From positions 21,445,278 to 21,509,277 of the forward strand of contig CM033110.1 in NCBI GenBank assembly GCA_019321725.1: a DNA stretch of 64,000 nucleotides, read 5' to 3'. A program made the position numbers and the translations under genes. The stretch comes from Paulownia fortunei. Lineage: Eukaryota > Streptophyta > Magnoliopsida > Lamiales > Paulowniaceae. Of this stretch, positions 11,309 through 24,600 are shown one piece after another. Within the stretch, counting starts at the first letter, position 1. Every line of letters begins with the position of its first letter. The notes beneath the pieces were generated by a model that saw nothing but the letters and a program-made list of their open reading frames with translations, was not told the DNA's origin and ran no database searches.

Positions 11309-14146
11309 TGTAATACCCAATCCTCACACTACTCATTTGGTCAATGTGATTCATGCATTACATGCTATTTATATGCTAATTTACATTATCATTTACATGG
11401 CATCTTATATAGCATTTTTAATCATTAAACCTCCAATGTTATCACATGATATTAGTAGTTGAGATCTTATAACCTAATTAAGAAATTCAATATTTAGATA
11501 AGAGAAAAAATATTTTGGTCAATCTATTGGATATTTATTGATTATATGTTATAATTTAAGAAGTAATTAAATGTATTATAAGTGAGCTAATATGTTTCGA
11601 TTCAACTAAATCAATGTGTTTTAAAGGTACGTATACATCCATAAATTAATAATACTTGTGATATTAAACATGATATAATTTGATTTAAGTATTATATTTC
11701 ACGGTCCATATATATATATGATTTTAGAAATAAAATTTAGACAATCTACTTAAAAATCGGATGTTAATTGATTTAAAGATCGAATAAACAGTTAAAAAAT
11801 TATAGTAGAATTTATTATCCGATCATACAGAAATTAAAATAGATTGTAAATAGAGAAATAAATACTGAGAAACACCAAATTATAATTGTATAAGTTGTGT
11901 ATAATATCATATTTAAACCACCATTTGCCATCTCATGATTTCTTATTAAGTTTAAGCTAACATCTCAAACTAACACCTCAAACCCTTCACCCTTAATCCA
12001 CGACCAGACCCTCATTTCAGTTATTTTCAGCTTCTAAACACACACCTTAAGATCTCCAAATGCTCCAAATTGATTCCAAATTGAAATAAAAGTAAGAAAA
12101 GCAAATGAGAAGTGATTACCATCAAGTTTATCCTCAAAATCTGCATAGATAACACTTATATATGATTTTGCCTTTGGGTTTCAGATTATTTTAAATGAGT
12201 TTATTATTTATTAAACTTTCAATATCTCTTATAAAAGTGTTGGGAAGTTTTTAGTTAAACTTTGGTGCACAAAAAAAGGGTTTTTAATGACAAACACTTA
12301 ATAATAAATACTTATGACATAAATTATTATCTTATTATTTTTTTGTGTTTTAGGTTTCAAAAGTGTATGGTATGTTGAATAAAATCTATAATTATTACCA
12401 TTTATATGTCTATTTATGAGTTAAGAGTATTAAGATGAATTTTGATCGATTAAAAATTAAAATAGATCATGATATTGGAGAAACTTTCATACTACCAAAT
12501 TAGCAAAATCTGTTTTGATGTGTTATAAAAGAGGCTGAATTATGGGAGTTAAATTCATGCGTTTTGGCAATTCTATGACATAGTTATATGTTTTTATATG
12601 TTAGCTAAGTGTGGTAAAGTTTTTAGAGTGAATAAATATGACTAAGGATGTTGAAATTGCTATGAAACTTAATATAGCAACAAAAAAATGTGAAGTTGTG
12701 AATCTGTCACATTTGGTTCATCAACATGTTCCAATATAGATATGGTTAATTTGATCCCTAAATTTTAGGGGGATGTTATAAGAGTTATAATACATCAATT
12801 AAATGAGGTTAATATACATTTAAGATATGAAATAAATATGCGTAGAAGGTTGTATTTGGTTATAATTTTTAAGTGATAAAGTTCTTTAATTAAATTGAGA
12901 TTCAACATCTTTATATTACATCAGGTATAATGAGGTTGTTAATTGAGAATGGTGATTGATATCTTGTATTTTTACAGATTGTTTCACATCTAGGGTTGCG
13001 GAGTAATACTTAAGAAATCAAGAAGTAACACACAATCGATAAAAAATAAGTGAAAATCCATTTACAACTATAATGCATAGATATAATATTTCTTGCCTTA
13101 TATATATATTAAATGTGATTCTTGTATCTTGATGAGTGTATTATGAGTATTATAAATATCTTATAGTGCATACATTGCTTTGATGATGAGACATGGGATT
13201 CGTTGTGTCATTAAACATGACATTTATTAGTATTTACATATGCATGCATAACACGTGCTCACAGATAAGGTTTTGCATGCATGACATTTTTTTCAAAAAT
13301 AAAATATTTTGGTTGGCCACTACTAGTGCATCGAGGCATGCGAGATGTGCTTATGTGATATTTTAGGGTGCCGTGAGTGTTACTTCTTAGATGATCATAG
13401 GGGTTGATAGGGGGTGTGCCTTTGGTGGTCACGATAGGGTGGACCACTTGATTGTACTCTTATTGACTCCACTGGTGGGGAGACTTTTGGAGGATCACAG
13501 GGGGTGGACCTCTGGTGATCTTAGGAGATGGCCCCTAGACTGACTCAATTTGTTTATGGCCATATAATTATTGATATTGTTTAGAGTTTTATCCGATACA
13601 TAGTAAGTAGACTAAGGGCCCAGTGATAAAAAATGATTTTGGATAAACTGTTTTTGTTCAGGAGCTTGCATTTCTTATGTGATTTCATAGAGTTGCGTTG
13701 TATATTGAGCGTTAACTCACGTAGTTCATGCATTGTAGGTAAGCATGGTGAGACTTGAGACCTTAGTTTACTGGGCTGGCTGTGGAGCTCCTGTAGGCTT
13801 TCAAAACTTAATGTACATGAATGATGACCTATTGGGGCTATTTTGTAAGCCGTGCTTTTGATTTTGCAGTCTATTATATTATATTAATGACATTATCCTG
13901 TATATTACTTTCAAAACTTCATTGTAAATGAGTCTGAGTTTTGTGATGATTTTGATATGACTTTTTTATCGTTCAAATAACTATCTATCTATATACAGTG
14001 TTACAGTATGTTAAAGCACTTTACTTTATCAGTGCTATATCAAACTAATTAGCTAGAAAAAAAAGTTATACGCACACATATGCATACAAATTATGTTGTG
14101 CATGTTGTTTATATATATGTATACACATTTTTAGGAGATTGTGACA
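11309..14146 (+). mobile_element. Nested solo LTR, 2838 bp, chromovirus-like
   Basis: The insert begins TGTAATACCC and ends ATTGTGACA, giving short inverted ends TGT...ACA, and is flanked on both sides by a 5-bp duplication CCCCC (11304-11308 and 14147-14151). Removing the insert and one CCCCC rejoins the host gag region. The TGTAATACCC start, and the segment near 13,710-13,760 reading GCGTTAACTCACGTAGTTC followed by GCATTGTAGGTAAG, resemble long LTRs of plant Del/Tekay-type chromoviruses (from memory). No internal domain or second LTR was found, so this is a solo LTR left by recombination. Orientation is inferred from the TG...CA ends and the downstream motif. Confidence 0.75.
13380..13550 (+). 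repeat. Imperfect GGTGGACC/GATCA-type repeats inside the solo LTR
   Basis: Recurring short blocks (GATCATAGGGG, GGTGGACCAC, GGATCACAGGGGGTGGACC, GGTGATCTTAGG) make this the most GC-rich part of the otherwise AT-rich LTR. Such degenerate repeats occur inside long chromovirus LTRs. No reading frame is supported. Confidence 0.5.
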
Positions 14147-14151
14147 CCCCC

Positions 14152-15650
14152 TACGAAAGAAGAGACGACAACAATTAAGTGGACCAGCTGGGGGAACCAC
14201 TTCCTCAGCGTGATCCACAACTGCATCCAAAGGACCCAACTCAACCAGTTGTGTTACAAATAACCCAAAAGGTACTGAGAACAATAATTGAGGGTGCATC
14301 AGCCCAAGCTGCAGCTCAAACAATAGCCCAATTTGCTACTAACCAGTGTAGAGAGCAAAAACTCTTTCCAGTCATCTTGTGAGTAACTGATCTTGTGAGT
14401 AACTGAGCATCCCTCCCAGCGGACAAAAGACAAAACCATTGTGCCATCAAACTTCTTGGTTGAGTCACGAGTATAGGTGGACCAACGTCTCCTGTTTTCT
14501 ATAGCACAATCCAAGCGCAATCCATTCTCACCCGCTATCATAGCTAAGTCCCTACCAGTAGGAATCAAGGTTGTTAGCCTTATTGAATATGACGGAATTG
14601 GTGACCCTCAAGAGTATATTGACAAGTTCTATGCTAAGATGGACTTGTATAACTTAAGTGACATCTATTTTCTATAAAATCTTTCGTACCATGCTTTCAA
14701 AGCTTGCATTGTCGTGGTTCAACAAACTGTCTGCTGGCAGTATAACTAGCCTTAAACAGCTGACACAAGGATTCTTACACTAATTTTCTATCAATCGAAA
14801 GTACCCCAAGATGGTCGTGTACCTGTTTGCAGTCACCCAAAGAAATAGAGAGCCTTTGAGGAACTACGTTAAACGTTTTGTGGAGATCGTGAATGAAATT
14901 CCCCACGTCAACCATTAGTTGCTCGTGAGTATCATGCAACAGAACCTTCATCATAGGATGTTCAAGGAATCTATTATGGGGAAACCCCTAACACACTAGA
15001 TGAACTCCTTACCAGAGCAAATAAATACATTCGCACAGAAGAGGCCACACTCCAAGGAGTAGGAGTAAAGTGCAAATATAAAGATGAGGAAAATGTAAGC
15101 AATAAACAAACTAAAGAGCAGAGGCACATTTTACTAGGATACTAACAATACACTCCGTTAAACACCCCGATAACAGAAGTTTTAGTGGTTGCGGAACAAC
15201 AAGGGAACATCCAACCCCCGAGAAAGTTGAATGATGATCCTAAGAGAATAAAGTCCAATAAGTACTACCGCTACCATTGCGATCGAGGGCACACCACCGA
15301 TGAGTGCTTTCATCTAAAAAATGAGATTGAAAAGATAATACAACTAGGATACCTAAATGAGTTTGTAAATCAAGGCCCCAAGCCCCTTAAAATGACTATC
15401 ATCTGTGCAACACTTCTCATATAAAACATGAGTTACTCAACCATCTTAGCGAGAGCCGTGGAAATAATAGTCTCCCAATTGCTGGAATCATAAACGTCAT
15501 CTCGGGAGGACCGTCTGGTAAGGGCCGTGCAATGCTAAAGGGGGCGTTTCTCAAGACAGTGGAATAAGAAGACAGATGGCACGAGCGACGACATGCCACA
15601 AGCGCTACTAAGGTGACATGCTCCAAGATTCTTTACTTACGATCAACCTT
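14152..15650 (+). pseudogene. Decayed gag fragments of the gypsy-like element
   Basis: Several broken frames match successive parts of a plant Ty3/gypsy Gag. These are the N-terminal region around 14179-14340 (DQLGEPLPQRDPQ), the start of the gag domain at 14570-14675 (EYDGIGDPQEYIDKFYAKM), the middle at 14785-14920 (RKYPKMVVYLFAVTQRNREP and LRNYVKRFVEIVNE), a short piece near 15010-15060 (RANKYIRTEEATLQG), and the zinc-knuckle-like tail at 15185-15424 (YYRYHCDRGHTTDECFHL). They are separated by frameshifts and stops. The last recognisable piece is INVISGGPSGKGRAM at about 15488-15535. No pol follows. Confidence 0.85.
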
Positions 15651-15685
15651 CCCTATGTGAGGCTTGCCCGAAAATAAAGGGTTTA

Positions 15686-16104
15686 TGATGAGATATGGTC
15701 CAAACACACAAAGCCCAACAAGATGTCTCACTCTATGGCCCAAGCACACAAAATCCATTAAAATAATTTGAACAACCCAACAAGATGTTGCACTCCAATG
15801 AACCTTATGAGCCCACGAGGTTCACAAAGACCCCTCAACACTTTATAATAACCCTTTTACAAAAAACTATAAATACCCCCTCTTATTTATCTTTTAAGGA
15901 AGATAATTCATTTACATTGCTAGAACTCTAATCTCTTTGTTTTTATACAATCATTATTTTTAGTTATAAATTGAGACTCGTAAGGCTTTTGTCGAGACAA
16001 CTCCACCGCTCTAACGATTTGTGTGTGTCGCAAACATGAACTCATCTATGAGTTGTAGATTCGTAGGGAGCTGAAATTTTAAAATTTAAATTCATACCAC
16101 ATCA
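15686..16104 (+). repeat. 3' LTR of the degenerate gypsy-like element
   Basis: This is the 419-bp partner of 10802-11221, with the same start, internal blocks and end. It follows a purine-rich tract, as expected for second-strand priming. Its divergence from the 5' copy consists mostly of transitions plus small indels. Confidence 0.85.
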
Positions 16105-18195
16105 CTCGTATTTATTATGAACTCAAAAAACAATTTGTTTGTTTGTTTGTTTGTTTTTTTTAGAAATACATTTTTGCATTGTAATGTAACTAATCAATAG
16201 CTAAACGCTTTGATATCCCTCATTGGTCTCCACAGATTTAGAAATTTGGATCATGAAGTGTACAAATTTAGAAAACTCCGACAACCACAGTGAGACCGAT
16301 CAGTAGTTAACGAAGAACAGGTGGCCAATAGCTATTGCATGCCCAATATTCATCAAACAGTAAGCAGAATCACATCCTAGCTAAACAAGTCAAAATATTA
16401 GGCCATGTTTGTCAGCAACTGCTATCAATAACCATAAATATGTGGTTGGTTTTCTTGCATGCATGAGATTTTCAGCAAGCCAGCCAGAATTAATGATCTG
16501 TGTATATATCAACGTGTTTTAAATTTCAAATGTCTTTTTTATGTAGAATCTTTGGACTTATAAGCAACACACTTAGCACGTACGTGACCAAAATGAATTG
16601 ATTTGCTTGAGTTAGAGATTTCTAAGTATAATCAAGGTTACATGAAAGAACAGAAGACTGTCAGATTAATGTGCAGTAAGTTAAGTTTGATCTTCAAATC
16701 CTTGCTGCTATGCTGGCCAAGCTAGATAGTAAATAGCATTTGTCTTACATTTGTTTACTTGTAAGATCAATATTTTTTATGTCCAGACCGCGATCTGTTC
16801 TCATCAAATACTTCTTGAATATCTAACTAATAGAAACACACCACTTTCAAAAAACTTTCAACTTTAACGAGCCAGAACACCAGCTTTAGCATTCATAAGC
16901 ATAAGGTAGAGTACTTTATCTTACTGAAAACTCAATAATAGTTTGGTGGTCTCATTCAATAATTAGTTGCTTGAAAATGATTTATGCCTCACTAGACAAC
17001 CTGGTCATTAATAACTCTACAGTGGTAATTTGCTAAGTGGTTTTCCTCATAAAGGACATTTGCTTCTTTTTATTTGATCCAAAAATGAAAAATGAGTAGT
17101 TAGTTCCACATCAAACTATTTAGTGCCAAACAGAGGTTTCTTTGCTTTGAAATTATGACTGCAAACTAGTTAGGTCACCCGTAAAAGGTGGTCATAACTG
17201 CAAATAATGGGCTTTAACTTCAGCACTTTTCTTGGCGCCTGTCTAGTTAGAGTACCTCTATAATCTATTCTCAAAAGGATGTATTTGATGTGTACTTGGC
17301 AGCTGCAGAAAGATTTTTTTTATGTATATGGTTTTAGTTAGTTAGTTGATTAAGTCATGAGATAGAACCTAATCATTCCATCCACTTGTTTCTCCTTTGA
17401 CTACTGTTACATTGCTGATCTCAAAAGATATCCAAAGTCTAAACCACAACAATGCAATGGAGAAAACTGGAATCAAGGGTCAAACATCATGTGAAAGTTT
17501 CTGTAATGTTCATTAATTTATGAAAACATTGGCTGTACATGAATTTCTCACATTCATATTGTGAATCACACCAAAGTCAGCTTATAAGGTCTCTTTCCAA
17601 CTAAAAGGACAAAAACAAAAAGTTAGATAACTTCTTCCCTATCCCAAAAGATCAATTGTAATAACAATTAGAAAGGAAACAGAGAGAACCACTATCCTTA
17701 ATTACAAACATCAATCACTTATCAAGGTGATACCCAACTGGATAAATAGTTAACCCCTGAATTTCATGTTTGATTAGTAATCAAGTTCAACAATGAGAGT
17801 ATTTTCTTCACCAAATCTTGAGAAATGGCATACTGTCTAAGAACATTCAAGTGATTGCTGAATACGCTTAGAAATGGCATAATGTATAAGAACGTCTGAT
17901 CTACACCACATGCAGAATTGATAATTTGAATAATACAGAAGATTATTTTCATGTTTCAAAAAAAAATCGTCAAAGAATCAATTGTAACAATTTCGACCAG
18001 ATTAATAGTATAAATACAACAATGGTATGTATTTACGAAAAAGTTGTACAGCAAAACCTGATATTTCCTTACCACTAAGCACTTTCAAGCAGTTTCTACC
18101 TATTCATAACTTATGGTCTAGACACTACACAACTGGAGAGTGGAGGCACTGTAAAATGTGTGTGTATAATTCTTGCCATTACCATCATTTATTCT
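16105..18195. other. Intergenic interval between LTR element and WD40 gene
   Basis: AT-rich sequence with no supported gene. It contains a short (TTTG)n run at about 16133-16160 and the 3' flank of the WD40 gene at its right end (about 17,900-18,195 on the minus strand, probably 3' UTR). The short open frames at 17764-17952 and 18027-18251 show no family features. Confidence 0.6.
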
Positions 18196-19656
18196 TTAGT
18201 ACTTTCTCCTTTGGCTCACCCTACTGCTACCTTGTGATGAGAAGCTCATAACCGAAGGAACCGTTTGAGGTGGGTTGTAATTCTCCACTTGATGATGCTG
18301 TTGAGATGGTGGACCTGGTGGAGGTTGCACTGCAGCCACCTGTGCAGAGACCCTCCATATCTTCACCGACTTGTCAAGGCTACCACTGTACACCATATAC
18401 TGCCTTTCACTGCCGTGTAAACGTGTCCCCTTAACCTCTTCGACCGCCAAGCACTTCACCGGGCCACTGTGCCCACTCAATATTGATAAACAAACATGAC
18501 CTCCTTCTTCCCTTCTCCACACACAAATATTGGTGTCAGCTGATCCACTAAACACTAAATTCCCTGCCGTGGCTAAACACAATACTGCAAGCTTGTGGCC
18601 TCTCAAAATGCCGCCATGAGAAAGAAACTTGTCGCGCTCCCAGAAGTTAACTAGCCCGTCTGATGACCCGCAATACAGAGCTGTAGCATAAGGGTCAACA
18701 GCCAGAGATGTTACTGCACATTCTTGCTTTAACAATGTTTGTGAAAAGAAATGCTTTGTTCCCTTCCCCTGCATTTCTCTTCGCCAAACTTTGACACTTC
18801 CATCAGCTGAGCCCGTGAATACCAGTCCATCAAAGCCGGCAACAACTGAATTTACAGCATCGTCGTGTGCATTGATCGATTCCAAGCACTTTGAATCTGA
18901 GATTCTCCAGACTTTAATCGTTTTATCCCACGAAGCGGAGTATAAAAGGGATTTATCCTCGCTCAAGCTAAGAGATGAAATTGCATCAATGTGTTTGATC
19001 CAGATCGCATTGCGACTCCTCCTCACCTCAACATAGTTGCTAGGATTGAACGAGCTTTTTATTTTAGCCTTGAAAGTTGGCAATGTCCCAATGCGCTTGT
19101 GAACGGTTGGATCCTTTCCTGACACCTTCCAGACCCTAATTTGTCCATCTTGATGGCCGGAGAAAATTCGTTCGCCGGCAATGATAATGGCCTTAACCAA
19201 TCCGGAGTTAGATTTGAACCCGGAAAATTCTTTCTGATTTTTCCACACCCTGATATTCTTGCTGTCTGAACCCGTATACAGCAAATCCCCAGAAGCTGCT
19301 AACGAATAGATGTGACCTTCTTCGCGGACAAGGGACCCCATCAGGCCTGTGTAAGCATATGATTCGGGCGCCACGTGAGAGGACCACGGGGATTTCGATA
19401 ATGGAGAGGAGAGGTCCCATGATGGGGTCGAAAATGGCGGGGATTGATCCCACACGGCGCTGTTGTAGGGGGAGCTGGTGTCAGAGGGCGGGGGAGGTGT
19501 CCTGTCGGGGTTTGCGGGGCTGGCTTCCGACGTGTTGCTGATGCGAAAGGAGTATTCTTCTTGATCAGGCTGCAGCATGTTGCCAAATGTTTGTCTCTTC
19601 AGGATGCTGGAATCTGTTGCCATGTGATCATACTTGCCTGTTCTTGAATTCTTCAT
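18196..19656 (-). CDS. JGB: JINGUBANG-like WD40-repeat protein (486 aa, intronless)
   Basis: A single uninterrupted frame encodes a WD40 propeller protein. The N-terminal ~110 residues are Ser/Pro-rich and likely disordered. Seven WD repeats follow, for example [16 protein letters not shown]...[24 protein letters not shown]...[24 protein letters not shown]...[24 protein letters not shown]...[25 protein letters not shown]...[22 protein letters not shown]...CVWR and [11 protein letters not shown]...VYSGSLD...KIWR. A Pro/Gln/Ser tail closes the protein. This arrangement and the N-terminal motif EEYSFRISN match the plant JINGUBANG group (Arabidopsis At2g26490), reported as a negative regulator of pollen germination that interacts with TCP4. 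Tissue expression here cannot be judged. ATG 19656 is the first in frame; Met13 is an alternative. Confidence 0.9.
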   Translation of the reverse strand: MKNSRTGKYDHMATDSSILKRQTFGNMLQPDQEEYSFRISNTSEASPANPDRTPPPPSDTSSPYNSAVWDQSPPFSTPSWDLSSPLSKSPWSSHVAPESYAYTGLMGSLVREEGHIYSLAASGDLLYTGSDSKNIRVWKNQKEFSGFKSNSGLVKAIIIAGERIFSGHQDGQIRVWKVSGKDPTVHKRIGTLPTFKAKIKSSFNPSNYVEVRRSRNAIWIKHIDAISSLSLSEDKSLLYSASWDKTIKVWRISDSKCLESINAHDDAVNSVVAGFDGLVFTGSADGSVKVWRREMQGKGTKHFFSQTLLKQECAVTSLAVDPYATALYCGSSDGLVNFWERDKFLSHGGILRGHKLAVLCLATAGNLVFSGSADTNICVWRREEGGHVCLSILSGHSGPVKCLAVEEVKGTRLHGSERQYMVYSGSLDKSVKIWRVSAQVAAVQPPPGPPSQQHHQVENYNPPQTVPSVMSFSSQGSSRVSQRRKY

Positions 19657-21653
19657 CTGTTAAATAATCAGGGCTCTCTTTACGTATGCTTATGATATAA
19701 TAAACAATGAATGAAATTATGTAAATAAACAATTATTGTGCAATACAAAGGAATATTGAATGCTAAGACAGCCGAAAGGGATGAATATTGGAAGAAAGGT
19801 GGAGAGAGAAAGAGAGGCGAGAGAGAGTAAACAATAGGGTGGCTGATATAGAATCTGCTCATGTAAAGAAAGGTACGGCCATGAAAGATCTTGGGAGAGA
19901 GTCCTTTTCATGCAACTATACAATTTGTCAAACCCAATTGAAATGTCGCAACGAACTATAAAGACAGTCGTTATTTTGTGAGAGCAAGTTTTCTAATTTC
20001 TGGCTAAGCTTAGAGCCCTTTTCATAATTTTTCTGACTTTTCAATTGCTTTCGGCTGCATTTTTGATTTAATTTTATACACATCGTATTAAAACCAGCTC
20101 CGGTATTCATGAAAAAAAGTTTGGCACTTCGCAGAAAAAATATTATCATCTGATATAAAAATATTTTTCGTTTTTCAAATAGATAAACGGTCAATATATC
20201 ATCTTCTAAATATTGATGAAATTTTTTGGTATACTAACAATTATGCAATAAAGCAATATGAGATTAGACAAAAGCTCAAATTTTTTATGAAACTTAAACA
20301 TAATACCTCATAAATATTAGTATATTACGTGTGGACAATTATCATTTGATTTGCAATCGGGATATTTGTTCCAATTTAGTATTTTATATTATAAATATAT
20401 ATTAAATGTATAAAATATTTTATAATTATACATTTCACGTGAATTATATACATTTAACTTGCATTATGAACTAATATATAAAATGAAACATCAAATTAAA
20501 ATAAAAATTCAAGATACCAAAATTGTACCTCATTAAAATTATATGTAGAATTAGTAGTTAAACTAACCAAATTCAAAATTTATTAGAAATAATTCCCTGG
20601 AGTACTTTATGTTGCCATGGGAATAATGAGAAATTATTTTTAAAAATAAGTAATAATGAGCAGCAATTCTAACGGAAGACTCGGACTTTATTTTGTTTAT
20701 GATTCAAGAAGTGAGTTCGCTATTTATCATTTCCCATGTATTTTAGTTTTTTCAGATGAATTCAGCATTAATCTTGAAATCAAGATTTAGCAAAACGAGC
20801 AGAATTTATATTGGAAGACCCATAATTTTGTTTATGATTTATAACCTCTCAGTATCATTCAGCAAGCATAGATCCCCTCTCTCTCTCTCTCTCGGATGAT
20901 TTTGAAGCATTGATACTTAAATCAAGATTTAGCCAAAAAATCAAGAAAACCAACACCTGTTTTAATTAATGGCTCATATTTGTGCTCTATTTCACCCGTC
21001 CCAAATTATGTATATGCATTTGGCTCCGTATAATTTTAATGAAATTTGAAAAAGTGATATTTTAACTTTCAATATTTATAAAATTATTTTTAAAAAATAG
21101 TGGTTGAAATTTAAAAATTAGTAATATCGTATCACTATTTTAACTAATTTTTGCTATTGGAGATTTTTTTTTATTGAAGGTTTACTTTAAGATATGTAAA
21201 AAAAAAAATAAAAAAAAATTGAGACATAAGAAATATTAAAGCCTTTGTTCCGAGTATAAAATATAAAAGTTTGATGACCTTAAAGATTTATTTTGTGCCC
21301 CCTCAACCTTTCCATCAATGTATGAAAAACTTGGATTCATTATCGGTAGGTTTCAGTCTTAAATGATTAATGATTTTGTCTTTCCATATTGGAGAGATTG
21401 ATTAATGATTTTGTGCGTCTCTCAATATCACAATTATATTTTTGGAATGAATAAAAATATTATATTGATATCGCCAGAAAAGAAAAGTTACAGTTGCATA
21501 CGGATTGCCCTTTTCCCTTTGTGACATTTGTACATCCCTTCTTTTCGTTTTTTTCCTATCCCAATTCAAGAAACCTCCAGTCTTGATTTACTTTAGCATG
21601 TTCTTCAATGCCGAAGCCTTGAAAACTGAGTAAACGATCAAGATAATAAAACG
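19657..21653. promoter_or_regulatory. Divergent promoter interval between WD40 gene and VPS13-like gene
   Basis: About 2 kb separates the start codons of two divergently transcribed genes. A pyrimidine-rich leader of the WD40 gene is visible on the minus strand near 19,770-19,830 (CTCTCT/TCTTTC). A (CT)n tract lies at 20877-20894. The middle (20,200-20,600) is very AT-rich with poorly matched inverted segments around TTTCACGTGAA (20,443); I could not define a mobile element. No coding region is supported. Confidence 0.5.
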
Positions 21654-24600
21654 ATGTTTTTCAACGATTTTATTCGACGGAGACTGGCAACTTTGCTACA
21701 GCCATGGCTGAGAGGCGACCAAGAACTCGAATTCAAACTTGACTTCCTCCGCTCAAACGGAACCCTCAACAACATCAGTTTCAACACCTCCGCGCTTAAC
21801 GAATTGCTAGACGACCCATCAAAATTTTGCTTCAAGGAAGCAACAGTCGAACACTTGAGCCTTCAATTCTCCCCGTTTTCCTCCGCCGCGTTCACTCTCG
21901 TAGTTCGTGGCCTCCGCGTCGTTCTTTCACTTGGGTACGCATTCGATGTGTCGTCTTGTTTTTAAATGGTGTTTGAATTAATGGGTTTCTTGATTTTTCT
22001 TGTTTCGTTTTATTTTTCTGTTGGTTTGAAAAGAGAAGAGGAGGATGAGGGAGGAGTGAAGTGGAGGCGGAAACCGAGAGATACCACGGTGGAGGAAAGG
22101 AATAAGGTTCTTGAAGAGATTGATCCTGAGGTATTCTAACTATAAACCTCTGAATTTTGGAAGTAATAATACTTGAAGAGAGATCATATCTTGTCATGGG
22201 TCTAATTGATCAGCTAACTGAATACCATTAATCTTTATCCATTAGTCCAAATTTCTTATTCTATCTGTATTAGAAGTTGGAGGATCATCATTGAGAGTTT
22301 CCTCTTACTCTTGCATTTTTGGAAACATAATTTTTAGAATTTGGGAAGTTGGAACGCCAAGTAGCAATCAGGTTGTTTACATCAGTTGCATATGTGTAGC
22401 AGGGAGGGACAGGGAAGGAAAAGAAGTAATTAATATTTTTTTTTGTGCATCCCACTTTGATCTTCGTATAGAAAGAGAAGAAGACAAAGTATTAAATTTG
22501 CTTCTCCCATGGCTTTCTTATCTATTTATCAAAACACAAGGTATAGAAATCCTTTTATGCTGGCTTCTCATTTTCTCCTTGGTTCTCCAACTAAAAGAAG
22601 TGTTACGGAAAATGATTCAAATTTTAGCATACGATTGTCTTTATGTCAAAAACCTTACATGATCAATAATGATAGTTGACATTCTGCGAATTTCTACTTT
22701 ATAAGATTGAATCTAAGAATCTGATATTTGCCTTCATCTTATATTTTGTATTGATCGTAAAAATGAATATTCTGAATGGTACTACAAAAGCCCGATAAGA
22801 TGGAAATTCAAATTATTCAAAAAAAGAATAAAATAAAATGGTAGAACCGCACAATCCCATGATTTTCAGATGCAGTAAAATTTAAGTTTCTTCCTTTATT
22901 TCTTTTATTATGCTTTGGGATTTTGTTTGATCTGTAAAGCTGAAGTATGGTTTGCATGTCTTGGATGGTTTCAGGGTTGTGCTTTGCATGGTGCTATTAA
23001 AAAGATTTCGGACATTACCACCAGAAGATGGAGAACATCCTTACTGAATACTGTAATTAGACATTGTCACTTGCAGTTGCATGATGTTCATGTGCTTCTG
23101 CAATCTCCTTGTTTGTCTGATCCATTCTCATGCTCATTGTACATGAAAAAGTTTGGAGCTGGATCAAGGATTATAGGCCATGGATGCTTTATTAGAGGAT
23201 TCATGAGTTCACTTTTTGTGCCTTTTGAAGAGAGTTCATTTGATGTTGACATTAACAGTTTTGAGATTAGGTTGAACAGTGAAAATCGCAAGAGTTCTGT
23301 TTTTCCTGCGACCAATATGTTCGCTTTAGTTAATTTGAATCATCTTCAGTCCATAAGCTTTTGTTTTCATGTCCCAGCATTAAATTTTTTATTTTCTCCA
23401 GCAGATCTCTCTGTTATATTATTATTATATGGACTCCTGTCCAAAGAGTACAAATGTGCTAGACGTGGAAGACAACTATGGAATATAGTGGCAACCAAAA
23501 TTAGCTCTCTGCTTCCGACGTCTAAGTTGTCATTGATTAAAGTAGTAAGAATTGTGTGTCTGTGGTTGCGTTACATAAACACATACCAGAGAATACTTCT
23601 ACTAGTTGGATATCCTGCAGATGAAATAATGAAAAGATCAGCTACCTTGATGTTCCAGGACACAATGTATTCAAGATCTGTCAGGTCTCAGTGGAATTTG
23701 ATTGCTGAAATGGAAAATGATCTGCCTCTTGAGGCAATTGCAGTGGCTCGAAGATTAACTCGCTACAGAGTGGCATCAAATGGTCCTGGAAAAAATTGCA
23801 ATTTTGATGAGTTGCTGGCTACTAGGCCTTTCTTAAAGTTGCGTCAGCTACTTGTGCTCATTTTGAGCATGATAGGCAGTTTGTTAGTTTCATTTATGAG
23901 GATTCTGTTTTTGCACAAACTTCTGGCTATTTTACCTGAGAGTAGTCCGCATTTTGGCTCTGTTCATGAAAATTCCCCTCTACAACAAAGTGTCACTCTA
24001 AAAGTTCAAGAAATTTCAGTATCTGTTTTTCCAGACAATGCAGTACAGCCTTCAATCAGTGGGAAGGCAGTTTCAGGCACAGAGATTTCATTCCAAGACT
24101 TACTCTCATTCAAATTTTCCATTGATGCGTTCTTCTTGAGATATATGGTAAATATTTCTGAACAGCATTTTACATTCGCATCTGGGCGCTTGAAGGTTTT
24201 TTCTTTTTCTACTGCAAGTAGTTACTCAGAAGAACATCAGAAGAAGGAAGTCGACAAAAGGCAGATTGTCGTATGGGGTGAGCCTGCACAAATTATTTAC
24301 TTTCCTGAAGCTACTCGTGATAATGCTACTGATGATGTTGCTAGAACTTCAGTTCCTCATTTAGACCGCCTTTTAGGAAAATTGTGGTTGAATTGGAAAG
24401 ATGCTTGTTTGAAATCTGAAGGAGAAAATATACCAAATGTGCAGGCTCCATGGATTCTTTGTGATATATGGAGCTGTTTGATAGATCATGGCAGCAGTGA
24501 TTCTAGTTCTCGGTTTAACTGTAGCTTGGGTGTTGGTAAACTGAACTTCAACCTGGAATATTATTCTTTGGCATCAACTGTTGTACTCCTCAGACAAATA

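Larger units (their letters stand above)
10802..16104 (+). mobile_element. Degenerate gag-only LTR retrotransposon (Ty3/gypsy-like) carrying a nested solo LTR
   Basis: Two direct repeats of matching length bound this element: 10802-11221 and 15686-16104. Both begin TGATGAGAT and end TACCACATCA (TG...CA). Between them lie a gag start (11262), gag fragments (14160-15650) and a purine-rich tract (AAAATAAAGGG, about 15671-15681) before the second repeat. No protease, reverse transcriptase, RNase H or integrase was seen, so the element is a deletion derivative or a TR-GAG-type non-autonomous element. Without the 2.84-kb nested LTR it would be about 2.46 kb. The flanking 5-mers (TTTTA before, CTCGT after) do not match, so the target duplication is lost or the ends are slightly misplaced. 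Confidence 0.85.

Noticed and set aside
13259..13447. 62-aa ORF in the solo LTR
   Set aside because: Lies in the degenerate GC-rich repeats of the LTR; no gag-pol similarity.
14299..14568. 89-aa minus-strand ORF in the gag region
   Set aside because: Antisense to decayed gag; the plus-strand frames give recognisable Gag motifs.
20443..20455. Possible MITE centred on TTTCACGTGAA in the divergent promoter
   Set aside because: The flanking AT-rich arms match poorly and no target duplication is visible.
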